From: Micavibrio sp. UBA2020
GTDB lineage: Bacteria; Pseudomonadota; Alphaproteobacteria; Micavibrionales; UBA2020
Length of the DNA stretch: 17,548 nucleotides
Assembly (NCBI GenBank): GCA_002334985.1
Contig: DDBY01000040.1
Location: 981 to 18,528, forward strand
Reading direction: 5' to 3'
This document shows positions 1 through 6,897 of the stretch, piece after piece (within the stretch, counting starts at the first letter, position 1; the number at the start of each line of letters is the position of its first letter). The notes beneath the pieces were generated by a model. That model did not search any database. It was not told the origin of the DNA and saw only the letters and a program-made list of their open reading frames with translations. The position numbers and the translations under genes are program-made.

Positions 1-522
1 CGCATGGATGCGGTCGATTACGCGCTCCATCACGACGACGGACAAAAAAGCGACCGTGACCTTGGCAAGGCCGATGTCATTCTGGTCGGCGTGTCGCGTA
101 CGTCCAAAACACCGACCTGCATTTACCTCGCCAACCGCGGCGTGAAGGCGGCGAATGTGCCCTATGTGCCGGGCGTGCCTTTCCCTGAGCGTGTGCTGGA
201 TTTGAAAACGCCGCTGTTCGTGGCGCTCACGGCATCGCCGGATAGGCTTATCGACATCCGCCGTAACCGCCTTAAACAACTGGGCGAGCGGCGCGAGACG
301 GATTATCTGGAACCCGCGCATGTGGAGGCCGAAGTCGCCGAAGCGCGCAAATTTTACAACCGCATGGGCTGGCCGGTGATTGATGTCACCCGCCGCTCTG
401 TCGAAGAAACGGCGGCCGAAATTCTTTCGCTGCTTGACCATCACCGCGAAGCCCTTGCCAGCAACAGCGGCAAGGAAACGACGCAACAGGAAAAGGAATC
501 CCAATGCCAGAAGCGAAACTGA
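1..522 (+). CDS. ppsR: Pyruvate,phosphate dikinase / PEP synthase regulatory protein (DUF299), 5'-truncated
   Basis: This family is a bifunctional serine/threonine kinase and pyrophosphorylase that switches PEP synthase or pyruvate,phosphate dikinase off and on using ADP and Pi. The frame is open from base 1, and the first visible ATG at 4 is internal: the family is about 270 residues and only about 173 are present, so roughly 100 N-terminal residues lie upstream of the window. Seen here are the HDDGQ motif, then ADVILVGVSRTSKTPT (the P-loop-like nucleotide-binding stretch), YLANRGVKAANVP, LTASPDRL-IRRNRL, and the C-terminal GWPVIDVTRRSVEETAAEIL, all close to family consensus. The last residues form a polar Gln/Lys/Glu-rich tail. 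The stop lies 19 bases inside aroE, so the two are probably translationally coupled. Whether the target is PEP synthase or PPDK cannot be told from this fragment. Confidence 0.93.
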   Translation, partial: RMDAVDYALHHDDGQKSDRDLGKADVILVGVSRTSKTPTCIYLANRGVKAANVPYVPGVPFPERVLDLKTPLFVALTASPDRLIDIRRNRLKQLGERRETDYLEPAHVEAEVAEARKFYNRMGWPVIDVTRRSVEETAAEILSLLDHHREALASNSGKETTQQEKESQCQKRN

Positions 523-1337
523 AACAGGCCTGCGTCATGGGCTGGCCGATTGAACATTCGCTGTCGCCCCGCATCATGGGCTATTGGATTGCGCGCCACG
601 GCGTCAATGCGACATATAACGCCATGCCGGTCACGCTCGACCAGCTGAAAGACGCGATGCAGATGCTCATCGACAGTGATTATGCGGGCTGCAACCTGAC
701 CATTCCGCTGAAAGAAGAAGCTATGGCGCTGATGGACAGCCATGATGACAGTGCGCTGGTATCGGGCGCCATCAATACCGTTGTTGTGAAAGATGGCAAG
801 CTCAAGGGTTATAACAGCGATGGCTTCGGCTTCATGGAAAGCCTGAAATCGCAATTTCCCGAATGGCGCGGCGACAAGGTCGTGGTTGTTGGCACCGGCG
901 GCGCGGCGCGCGGGGTTATCTCCGCCCTCAAAAATGCGGGTGCGGAGCACTTCGCCCTTGTCAATCGCACGCCCGAGCGTGCGGAAAAAATCGTCAGCGG
1001 GCTTGAGCTGAACGCTGAGGTTTATAAATGGGAAGACCGCCAACAGGCACTGTCCGGCGCGACGATGCTGGTGAACGGCTCTTCGCTCGGCATGATTGGC
1101 CAGCCGCCGCTGGAGCTGGACCTCTCCACCCTGCCGCCTGATGCGGCTGTGTGTGACCTTGTTTACCGTCCGCTGATGACGCCGCTTTTGATGTCGGCGC
1201 GCGCGCGCGGCAACCCGACGGTCGAGGGGCTTGGCATGCTGCTCAATCAGGCGCGCCTTGGTTTCCGCGAATGGTTCGGGCAAGACCCCGACGTGACGCT
1301 GGAGCTTTACGAAGATATGCGAAAGGCCGCAGCATGA
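504..1337 (+). CDS. aroE: Shikimate dehydrogenase (NADP+)
   Basis: AroE reduces 3-dehydroshikimate to shikimate with NADPH in aromatic amino-acid synthesis, in the cytoplasm. The 277-residue length is normal. Visible landmarks are the shikimate-binding S19-L-S21-P, NLTIPLK with catalytic Lys70, INTV with Asn91, YNSDG with catalytic Asp106, the dinucleotide loop GTGGAA (130-135), the NADP-selecting NRT (154-156), and the C-terminal GLGMLLNQARLGFREWFG. The usual N-A-T/S-x-x-G-M motif appears as NGSSLGM, a minor variant. The ATG at 504 is preceded by AAGGAA at 493-498 with a 5-base spacer, which supports this start inside the end of ppsR. The end shares ATGA with coaE. In many Alphaproteobacteria maf sits between ppsR and aroE; it is absent here. 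Confidence 0.97.
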   Translation: MPEAKLKQACVMGWPIEHSLSPRIMGYWIARHGVNATYNAMPVTLDQLKDAMQMLIDSDYAGCNLTIPLKEEAMALMDSHDDSALVSGAINTVVVKDGKLKGYNSDGFGFMESLKSQFPEWRGDKVVVVGTGGAARGVISALKNAGAEHFALVNRTPERAEKIVSGLELNAEVYKWEDRQQALSGATMLVNGSSLGMIGQPPLELDLSTLPPDAAVCDLVYRPLMTPLLMSARARGNPTVEGLGMLLNQARLGFREWFGQDPDVTLELYEDMRKAAA

Positions 1338-1978
1338 TTGTGCTGGGCGTTACAGGCTCCATCGGTATGGGCAAATCGACGGTGTCGAATATGCTCAAGG
1401 AAATGGGCATCCCCGTGCATGACGCCGATGCGACGGTGCATAAACTGCTGGCAGCGGGCGGTGCGGGCGTTGCGCCGGTCGGGCAGCTTTTCCCCGAAAG
1501 CCTTGCGCAGGATACAAACGGGCAGGGCTATATCGACCGCAAGGTGCTGGGACAAATCGTTTTTGCCGATGCCGAAAAGAAAAAAGCGCTGGAGCAGATT
1601 TTGCACCCGATGGTGCAGCAAGACAGCGCGGCTTTTCGCGCCGATATGGAGCAAAAAGGCCATAAGCTGGTCGTGTTCGATATTCCGCTTCTCTATGAAA
1701 CCGGCGGCCAGCGCCGCGTCGATAGCGTGCTGGTCGTGACGGCGCCCGCCGATGTGCAAAAAGCGCGCGTGATGGCGCGCCCGGGCATGACCGAAGAGCG
1801 TTTCAACCATGTATTGTCGCAGCAGGTGCCGGATGCCGAAAAACGCACCCGCGCCGATTACATCGTGACCACCGATGTCAGCATGGACGATACGCGCGAG
1901 CAGCTTAAAAAAATCATTGATACGATACTGCCGCCGCAAAAGCCGCGCGCCGCGCCGCCCGCGAACGGGAGACACTGA
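1334..1978 (+). CDS. coaE: Dephospho-CoA kinase
   Basis: CoaE phosphorylates the 3'-hydroxyl of dephospho-CoA, the last step of coenzyme A synthesis. The 214-residue protein opens with MIVLGVTGSIGMGKST, whose P-loop is at residues 8-16. It continues with the substrate-site motif HDADATVH, FDIPLLYETG, and the lid and adenine-binding stretch ARPGMTEERF with Q-x4-K and RADYIV further on, as in other CoaE proteins. The C-terminus carries a short Pro/Ala/Arg-rich tail. An in-frame start at 1271 exists but would lie deep inside aroE. The ATG at 1334 gives the family N-terminus, overlaps the aroE stop by 4 bases (ATGA), and has AAGG about 7 bases upstream, so it is chosen. The gene is 2 bases from dnaQ, so this is one transcription unit. 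Confidence 0.97.
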   Translation: MIVLGVTGSIGMGKSTVSNMLKEMGIPVHDADATVHKLLAAGGAGVAPVGQLFPESLAQDTNGQGYIDRKVLGQIVFADAEKKKALEQILHPMVQQDSAAFRADMEQKGHKLVVFDIPLLYETGGQRRVDSVLVVTAPADVQKARVMARPGMTEERFNHVLSQQVPDAEKRTRADYIVTTDVSMDDTREQLKKIIDTILPPQKPRAAPPANGRH

Positions 1979-1980
1979 GT

Positions 1981-2688
1981 ATGGCCGATATCCGCGAAAT
2001 CGTATTCGATACTGAAACCACAGGCTTCGAGCCTTCGGAAGGTCACCGTCTGGTGGAGCTCGGCTGCGTCGAGCTTTTGAACCACCTGCCGACAGGCCGG
2101 CATTTCCACGTTTACCTGAACCCGCAGCGCGATGTGCCCTCGGACGCTGTGCGCATTCACGGTCTGACGACGGAATTTTTGCAAGACAAACCGCTCTTCA
2201 CCGAAAAAGTCGGCGACTTTCTTGATTTCATCGGCGATGCCACGCTGGTTATTCACAACGCCGAATTCGATATGAAATTCATCAATGCCGAACTGAAAAC
2301 GGCCGGGTTTTTGAAACCTATTCCCATGACGCGCGTGGTCGATACGCTGACCATGGCGCGCAAAAAATTTCCGGGTCAGCCCGCGAACCTCGATGCGCTT
2401 TGCCGCCGCTTTAAAATCGACAATACGGAGCGTAAACTGCACGGCGCGCTGCTCGATGCGCAGCTGCTGGCGGAGGTTTATCTGGAGCTTTTGGGCGGGC
2501 GCCAGCACGGCCTTGGCCTTGCGGCCGAAGCCGCGGCGACGTCGGCGCAGCTGAATGCCAGTATCAAACGCCAGGACCGCCCGAAGCGCAATTTTCCGCC
2601 GAGCGAATCCGACATCGCCACCCACGAAAAATTCGTCGAAAAAATCAAAGACAACCTTTGGTCTGCCGCGAAAAAAGCGGAGGGGTAA
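1981..2688 (+). CDS. dnaQ: DNA polymerase III epsilon subunit (3'-5' proofreading exonuclease)
   Basis: DnaQ is the proofreading exonuclease of the replicative polymerase, bound to the alpha subunit. The 235-residue length is close to E. coli DnaQ. All DEDDh catalytic residues are visible: Asp10 and Glu12 in VFDTETTG (Exo I), Asp97 in HNAEFD (Exo II), and His154 and Asp159 in LHGALLDA (Exo III). The segment after residue 170 is more variable and lysine-rich, as expected for the linker and the alpha-binding tail. The start is preceded by GGGAG at 1967-1971 with a 9-base spacer, and the gap to coaE is 2 bases. A strong intrinsic terminator follows directly, making this the last gene of the ppsR-aroE-coaE-dnaQ unit. 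Confidence 0.96.
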   Translation: MADIREIVFDTETTGFEPSEGHRLVELGCVELLNHLPTGRHFHVYLNPQRDVPSDAVRIHGLTTEFLQDKPLFTEKVGDFLDFIGDATLVIHNAEFDMKFINAELKTAGFLKPIPMTRVVDTLTMARKKFPGQPANLDALCRRFKIDNTERKLHGALLDAQLLAEVYLELLGGRQHGLGLAAEAAATSAQLNASIKRQDRPKRNFPPSESDIATHEKFVEKIKDNLWSAAKKAEG

Positions 2689-2690
2689 AC

Positions 2691-2724
2691 AAAAAAAGCC
2701 GCCCATCAACGGGCGGCTTTTTTT
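2691..2724. terminator. Bidirectional intrinsic terminator between dnaQ and secB
   Basis: A perfect inverted repeat. GCCGCCC at 2698-2704 pairs with GGGCGGC at 2711-2717 around a 6-base loop. The stem is flanked by seven A on the left and seven T on the right, so it has a U-tract in both reading directions. It begins 2 bases after the dnaQ stop and ends 18 bases from the secB stop, so it can end both converging transcripts. Confidence 0.93.
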
Positions 2725-2742
2725 GTTTGTATCCGGCGCGGA

Positions 2743-3234
2743 TTAGTTGGCGGCGGTTTTTTGTTTTTCGGCCTGCAGACGTTTGACTTCGTTGACGTAG
2801 ATGGTCTCGAAGCTGATGGGCGTCAGGTACAGCGGCGGATAGCCGCCCTTGGACGTCAGGCTGGCCACGATTTCACGCACGAAGGGGAAGAGCAGCTTGG
2901 GCACTTCGACCATCACCACGGGCTGGTGGTTTTCCTTCGGGATGTTTTTGAGAATAGCGAGCGCGCCATAGGCGAGGTCAACGATGAAGCAAACTTTGCC
3001 GTCGTCTTTTTTCTTGGCTTCAATGCGGAAATGCACGCTGCATTCATAGGCATCTTCACGCACCTGCTGGTGGCGCAGCGAAATTTGCACGTTGGTATCC
3101 GGCTGCGGCCAACCGCTGACCAGACTTTCGGGCGCGTTCGGGTTTTCGAACGACAGGTCTTTGATATATTGCGCGACGACCTGAATGCCGGGGGCGGCGT
3201 CGTTTGCTTGCGGGGGTTGCGTTTGCTCGGTCAT
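2743..3234 (-). CDS. secB: Protein-export chaperone SecB
   Basis: SecB is a cytoplasmic homotetrameric chaperone that keeps preproteins unfolded and delivers them to SecA. The 163-residue protein has the family blocks YIKDLSFENPNAP near the N-terminus, the beta-strand region with YECSVHF, the VDLAYGALAILKN block, and the C-terminal LLFPFVREIVASLT-KGGYPPLYLTPISF. A glutamine/proline-rich N-terminal extension of about 16 residues precedes the core. A TTG two codons upstream (3240) is possible, but the ATG at 3234 has AAGGAT (3242-3247) at a 7-base spacing and is preferred. The gene lies 115 bases downstream of fxsA on the same strand. Co-transcription is possible, and no clear own promoter was found. 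Confidence 0.96.
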   Translation of the reverse strand: MTEQTQPPQANDAAPGIQVVAQYIKDLSFENPNAPESLVSGWPQPDTNVQISLRHQQVREDAYECSVHFRIEAKKKDDGKVCFIVDLAYGALAILKNIPKENHQPVVMVEVPKLLFPFVREIVASLTSKGGYPPLYLTPISFETIYVNEVKRLQAEKQKTAAN

Positions 3235-3301
3235 GGGCAAAATCCTTATGTTCGTGGCCGCGAAACCGTGCGGCGGCGTTTAAATATGTGCATCAGGGGT
3301 A

Positions 3302-3322
3302 GCACCCTGCCGCGGGGGGTGC
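3302..3322. other. Short inverted repeat in the fxsA-secB gap
   Basis: GCACCC (3302-3307) and GGGTGC (3317-3322) can form a 6-bp GC-rich stem with a 9-base loop. No T-run follows in either direction, so it is not a standard terminator. It lies 68 bases upstream of the secB start and could be a leader structure or an operator. The rest of the 115-base gap shows nothing I can define. Confidence 0.35.
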
Positions 3323-3349
3323 AAGCGTGAATCCCTTGTCATAAGTTTG

Positions 3350-3862
3350 TTATTTCCCCTGCGGGGGCAAGTGCTGCGGCGGCTCCGGCGGTCGTGTGCT
3401 GTGCGCAGGGGCTGCGGGGTCGATTTCGGTGTATTCGGCTTCGATAATGGTGGTTTCTTCGCCCATGCCGCTGCCGTGGCGGGTTTTCTGGTTGAAGCGT
3501 GCATGGCGGCGGATGAAACCATCCGGATTTTTTTGCATGCGCTGGAAAAACAATCTGCGCAAATGCGGCGCCAGCAGCGGCAGAGCCAGAAAATCGCTGA
3601 TAAAGCCGGGAAAAATCAGCAAAAGCCCCGCCAGCAGCAGGCAAACGGCGTCGAACATCCCCTCGACCACGAAAAGGTCGTCATCGGCGGTTTGCACGCG
3701 TGACCAGATGCCGCCTTGCCCGCGCAGCACATAGGTGCCCAAAGCGGCCGCCCCCATAAGCCACAGCAGCGAAAGCCCGAGCCCGATTTCACCGCCGATG
3801 GCGATAAAACCGATGATTTCGATAAGCGGCAAAAGCAGGAACAGTTTAAAAAAGATATTCAT
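3350..3862 (-). CDS. fxsA: FxsA family inner-membrane protein
   Basis: FxsA is a small inner-membrane protein named for relieving F-plasmid exclusion of phage T7. Its cellular role is still unclear. The 170-residue protein has hydrophobic segments at about 3-22, 28-45 and 72-97. The third contains the family hallmark LLLIFPGFISDFLALPLL, which matches the FxsA consensus of a PGF followed by an acidic residue in a long hydrophobic run. After residue 100 comes a hydrophilic, probably cytoplasmic tail with TIIEAEYTEID, a short motif common near FxsA C-termini, followed by a Pro-rich end. Shine-Dalgarno complementarity before the ATG is weak. The location between secB and a divergent Tim44-like gene is the arrangement usual in Alphaproteobacteria. 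Confidence 0.92.
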   Translation of the reverse strand: MNIFFKLFLLLPLIEIIGFIAIGGEIGLGLSLLWLMGAAALGTYVLRGQGGIWSRVQTADDDLFVVEGMFDAVCLLLAGLLLIFPGFISDFLALPLLAPHLRRLFFQRMQKNPDGFIRRHARFNQKTRHGSGMGEETTIIEAEYTEIDPAAPAHSTRPPEPPQHLPPQGK

Positions 3863-3949
3863 TTCAGCGCGTTGTTTTTGTTATGACGGTGACAGGGCTT
3901 GCGCGCGGCGCATGGCCGGACTATGTCTAAAGCGGCGGATTTCTAGCCT

Positions 3950-3978
3950 CTGACGCTGGATAGCCGTATTCTTATAAT
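3950..3978 (+). promoter_or_regulatory. Sigma70-type promoter for the Tim44-like/mltA unit
   Basis: CTGACG (3950-3955, 4 of 6 to TTGACA), a 17-base spacer and a perfect TATAAT (3973-3978). This predicts initiation near 3985 and a leader of about 60 bases before the GTG start at 4048. It lies in the fxsA/Tim44 divergent gap. An equally clear minus-strand promoter for fxsA was not found. Confidence 0.7.
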
Positions 3979-4047
3979 ATAGACTGCAAGCATGCAAGCC
4001 CCGCGGGCCTGCCGCCGGAAACCTAGACCAGACAGGACATTACCGAC

Positions 4048-4746
4048 GTGTATATCGATATTCTTATTTTTGCCCTGATTGCAGCCTTTTTGATTTACCG
4101 CCTGAATGCGGTTCTAGGCACGCGCCATGGCGACGAACGCCAGCGCCCCAACCGTTATGATACGGCCGCGCAGCCCGAAGCGCCCGAGGGGCGCGACGGC
4201 GTGACCCTGGATGCCGAACCGCAGCGCGGCAACGTTGTCAGCCTTGCAGGGGCGGAGGGGCATATCGATACCGATGCCAATGCGGATGGCCGTATCGAAA
4301 CAGGCCTGCGCGACATTGCCGAAGCCGACAGCTATTTCGAGCTGAATAGCTTCATGCAGGGCGCGCGCGCTGCGTTTGAAATGATTGTGATGGCCTATAG
4401 CCGCGGCGACCTTGATACGTTGCGTCCGCTTTTGAGCCCGAAACTTTTTGCCGATTTCGCCGCGGGGGTTAAAAACCGCGAAGCCCTCGGCCAGACGAAC
4501 GAGCTGATTATCCACCGCATCAAGGCCGCCCGCATTATCGAAGCGCATCTGGGCGGCACCATGGCCTATGTCACCGTCGATTTCGACGTTGAGGAAACAT
4601 CCGTCACGCGCGATGCCAGCGGCAATGTGATTGACGGCAGCCCCGACCGTGTTTTCAGCGTCGAGGATATCTGGACCTTCACCCGCGATACGCGGGCATC
4701 GGACCCGAACTGGGCGCTTATCGAAACCCGCGCTGCTGAAAAATAA
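4048..4746 (+). CDS. Tim44-like domain membrane protein
   Basis: This is the alphaproteobacterial homologue of the matrix domain of mitochondrial Tim44. The bacterial proteins are anchored in the inner membrane and are thought to take part in membrane-protein handling. A single hydrophobic segment at residues 3-19 is followed by RLNAVLGTRHGDE, the usual junction in this family, then an acidic low-complexity linker to about residue 85. The Tim44 domain follows (about 90-230), with FMQGARAAFEMIVMAYSRGD, LRPLLSPKLFADF and a C-terminal VEDIWTFTRD block. The start codon is GTG. AGGAC about 9 bases upstream and the match to the family N-terminus support it. The stop is 3 bases before mltA, so the pair is an operon behind the promoter at 3950-3978. 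Confidence 0.92.
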   Translation: MYIDILIFALIAAFLIYRLNAVLGTRHGDERQRPNRYDTAAQPEAPEGRDGVTLDAEPQRGNVVSLAGAEGHIDTDANADGRIETGLRDIAEADSYFELNSFMQGARAAFEMIVMAYSRGDLDTLRPLLSPKLFADFAAGVKNREALGQTNELIIHRIKAARIIEAHLGGTMAYVTVDFDVEETSVTRDASGNVIDGSPDRVFSVEDIWTFTRDTRASDPNWALIETRAAEK

Positions 4747-4749
4747 TCC

Positions 4750-6054
4750 ATGCCGATAATCTTGCGCCGTCATGTCCTTGCCGCGCCGTTTTTGGCGCTT
4801 TTGCTGTTGGCTGCCTGCGAAGAAAAAAAGAAACCGGCAGAACTGCCCCCGCCCGAAGACGGTTTCTATTTGCGCGCCGCGTCTTTCGACGCGCTGCCCG
4901 GCTGGGCGGCGGATGAGCATGCGGCGGCGCTGGCGGCCTTTGGCGTTTCTTGCGCGCGGATTGAAAAACGTCCGGCCGAAGCCCCGTTTTTTGCGCAAAT
5001 TGATTACGCGGGCACGGCGGCGGATTGGCAGGCGGTTTGCAAAACCATGCCTGCCGCGCCCGAAGATGCGCGCGCGTTCTTCGAAAGCCAGTTCACACCC
5101 TACGAAATCTGGGCAGACCCGCGCCATGGCGAAACACGCGAGGGTTTGTTTACGGGCTATTACGAACCGCAGCTGCGCGAAGCGGCGGCAGACAGTGCGG
5201 CCGCTGTGCCGCTTTATGGCCGCCCGGATGATTTGCTCACCGTTAACCTCGGTGATTTCCGGCCCGATTTGAAAGGCGAGAGCATTTCCGGCCGTGTGAA
5301 GGGTACGCAGCTTGTGCCGTATCTGACGCGCGCGGAAATCGAAGAAGGGGCGCTTATCGGCCGCGCCGAAGTGCTGACCATGGTTGATAGTCCGATTGAT
5401 GCGTTCTTTTTGCACATTCAGGGCTCCGGCCAAGTGCTCAAGCAGGACGGCAGTGTCGAGCGTATCGGCTACGCCGCGCAAAACGGGCATAAATACGTCG
5501 CCATCGGACGCGAATTGATTGCGCGCGGCATCATGACCAAAGAAAACGTCTCGATGCAGTCCATACGCACATGGCTGGAGCAAAACCCGGACGAGGCGCA
5601 GGCTTTGATGAATGTGAATCCGTCCTATATCTTTTTCCAGCGTCTGGGGGCGGACGGCCCCTTGGGCGCGGAGGGCGTGGTTCTGACCCCGCGCCGCAGC
5701 CTTGCCGTTGACCGCCGCCGTATTCCTTATGGTGCGCCCGTTTTTATTGATGTAGAAGCACCCGCGGAAAATGTGGCAGATACGGCAGCCGCACAAACGG
5801 CAATGCCGCCGCGCGTCGCGCCGTTGCCGCGCATTGCGCAGTTGATGGTCGCGCAAGATACGGGCGGCGCTATTCGCGGTGCGGTGCGGGGTGATTTTTT
5901 CTGGGGTGCGGGCGACGATGCCGCGCATCAGGCGGGGCTGATGAAAAGTCGCGGCCACGCATGGCTTTTGCTGCCGCGCGGGGTTGTCCTACCCGAAGCG
6001 GTGACATGGCGTGCCGATATGCCGCCGCCCCCGCCGCAAGACAAAAAGGAATAA
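4750..6054 (+). CDS. mltA: Membrane-bound lytic murein transglycosylase A, lipoprotein
   Basis: MltA cleaves the MurNAc-GlcNAc bond of peptidoglycan, forming 1,6-anhydroMurNAc, at the outer membrane facing the periplasm. The 434-residue protein begins with a lipoprotein signal: RR, a hydrophobic stretch, and lipobox LAAC with the lipidated cysteine at residue 23. The MltA core has FTGYYEP (134-140), YLTRAEIEEGAL, DAFFLHIQGSG, and the double-psi barrel (3D) domain with RSLAVDRRRIPYG and AQDTGGAIRG. Asp370 of QDTGG corresponds to the catalytic aspartate known in E. coli MltA. About 25 residues rich in Ala/Pro are inserted in the 3D domain before RIAQLMVAQD. There is no strong Shine-Dalgarno, so translation is probably coupled to the Tim44-like gene 3 bases upstream. 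Confidence 0.95.
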   Translation: MPIILRRHVLAAPFLALLLLAACEEKKKPAELPPPEDGFYLRAASFDALPGWAADEHAAALAAFGVSCARIEKRPAEAPFFAQIDYAGTAADWQAVCKTMPAAPEDARAFFESQFTPYEIWADPRHGETREGLFTGYYEPQLREAAADSAAAVPLYGRPDDLLTVNLGDFRPDLKGESISGRVKGTQLVPYLTRAEIEEGALIGRAEVLTMVDSPIDAFFLHIQGSGQVLKQDGSVERIGYAAQNGHKYVAIGRELIARGIMTKENVSMQSIRTWLEQNPDEAQALMNVNPSYIFFQRLGADGPLGAEGVVLTPRRSLAVDRRRIPYGAPVFIDVEAPAENVADTAAAQTAMPPRVAPLPRIAQLMVAQDTGGAIRGAVRGDFFWGAGDDAAHQAGLMKSRGHAWLLLPRGVVLPEAVTWRADMPPPPPQDKKE

Positions 6055-6058
6055 CAGC

Positions 6059-6889
6059 ATGGCCGCAGCCGATACCACATCGCCCTTCGGCACTTATGCG
6101 CTCTCCGGCTGGCGCGCCCGTGCGCTTGCCGCCGCGCAAGCCATGCCCGCGAATTGGCTCGGGCGGCGCGGCGCGCTTTTGATGCGCAAACTGGTTTTAA
6201 AGGGCGGGCCCGCTATTATCGATGCCGAGGTCGAGGGCGTGCGGTTCCGGCTTTACATGCGCGACAATGTGTCGGAGCGGAAATATCTTTTCCTGCCCCA
6301 GTTTTTCGATGCGCAGGAGCGCAAAATGCTGCGCGAAACGCTCGCGGGGGGCGTCTTTGTCGATATTGGCGCGAATGCGGGGATTTATTCGCTTTGCGGC
6401 GCGTCTGCCGTCGGTGAAACAGGCCGCGTTCTGAGCATCGAGCCGAACCCGGCCGTGGCCGCACGTTTGAAATTCAACATCTCCCTGAACGGCTTCGATG
6501 CGCGCACGCATGTGGAGCAGGCGGGCGTGTCGGACAGCGCGGGGCATTTCGACCTTGTGCTGGATGAAACCAACCTTGGCGGCTCCAGCCTTGCGCTGCA
6601 ACGCTCGGAAAAGGCCATATCGGTCCGCTGCGACTTGCTGCAAAACATTCTGTCTGCGCAGGGCATCACGCACATCGATGCACTTAAAATCGATATCGAG
6701 GGCGCGGAAGACCGCGCGCTTATTCCCTTTTTGCGCGATGCGCCGCCCTCTTTGCACCCGCGTTTGGTGGTGATTGAAAATTCGCAAAAAGACTGGCAGC
6801 AGGATTTGCCGGCAGCCTTTGCCGCCGCGGGCTACAGGCTGCAGGCAACCACGCGCATGAACCTAATCTATATCAAAGACGGAAAATAA
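6059..6889 (+). CDS. FkbM-family SAM-dependent methyltransferase
   Basis: A class I methyltransferase of 276 residues. SAM-binding motif I is VDIGANAG (101-108), followed by the acidic motif IEPNP. The FkbM hallmark KIDIEGAE is at 210-217, with VVIEN shortly after. FkbM proteins generally O-methylate hydroxyl groups on sugars, polyketides or other small molecules; the substrate here cannot be inferred. The first 75 residues are helical and basic with no signal peptide, so the protein is probably cytoplasmic. An in-frame start at 6011 lies inside mltA. The ATG at 6059 has AAAAGGA at 6044-6050 with an 8-base spacer and is preferred. It follows mltA by 4 bases, so it is probably co-transcribed. 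The position after mltA is often held by a Smr-domain gene in Alphaproteobacteria. No terminator is seen in the 8-base gap to rbsK. Confidence 0.87.
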   Translation: MAAADTTSPFGTYALSGWRARALAAAQAMPANWLGRRGALLMRKLVLKGGPAIIDAEVEGVRFRLYMRDNVSERKYLFLPQFFDAQERKMLRETLAGGVFVDIGANAGIYSLCGASAVGETGRVLSIEPNPAVAARLKFNISLNGFDARTHVEQAGVSDSAGHFDLVLDETNLGGSSLALQRSEKAISVRCDLLQNILSAQGITHIDALKIDIEGAEDRALIPFLRDAPPSLHPRLVVIENSQKDWQQDLPAAFAAAGYRLQATTRMNLIYIKDGK

Positions 6890-6897
6890 ACCCGGTA

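Noticed and set aside
441..1283. 280-codon minus-strand frame, and similar frames at 1307-1975, 1858-2709 and 12040-13119
   Set aside because: Each mirrors a conserved plus-strand gene (aroE, coaE, dnaQ, comM) and encodes compositionally biased protein without motifs.
3302..3322. GC-rich hairpin in the fxsA-secB gap as a terminator
   Set aside because: No T-run follows on either strand. It is kept only as an unassigned inverted repeat.
2761..3330. 189-codon plus-strand frame
   Set aside because: Antisense to secB, which matches its family throughout. It also begins right after the bidirectional terminator.
4114..5958. 614-codon open frame on the minus strand
   Set aside because: It lies wholly antisense to the well-supported Tim44-like and mltA genes, and its translation is rich in Arg/His/Ala with no domain, typical of GC-rich shadow frames.
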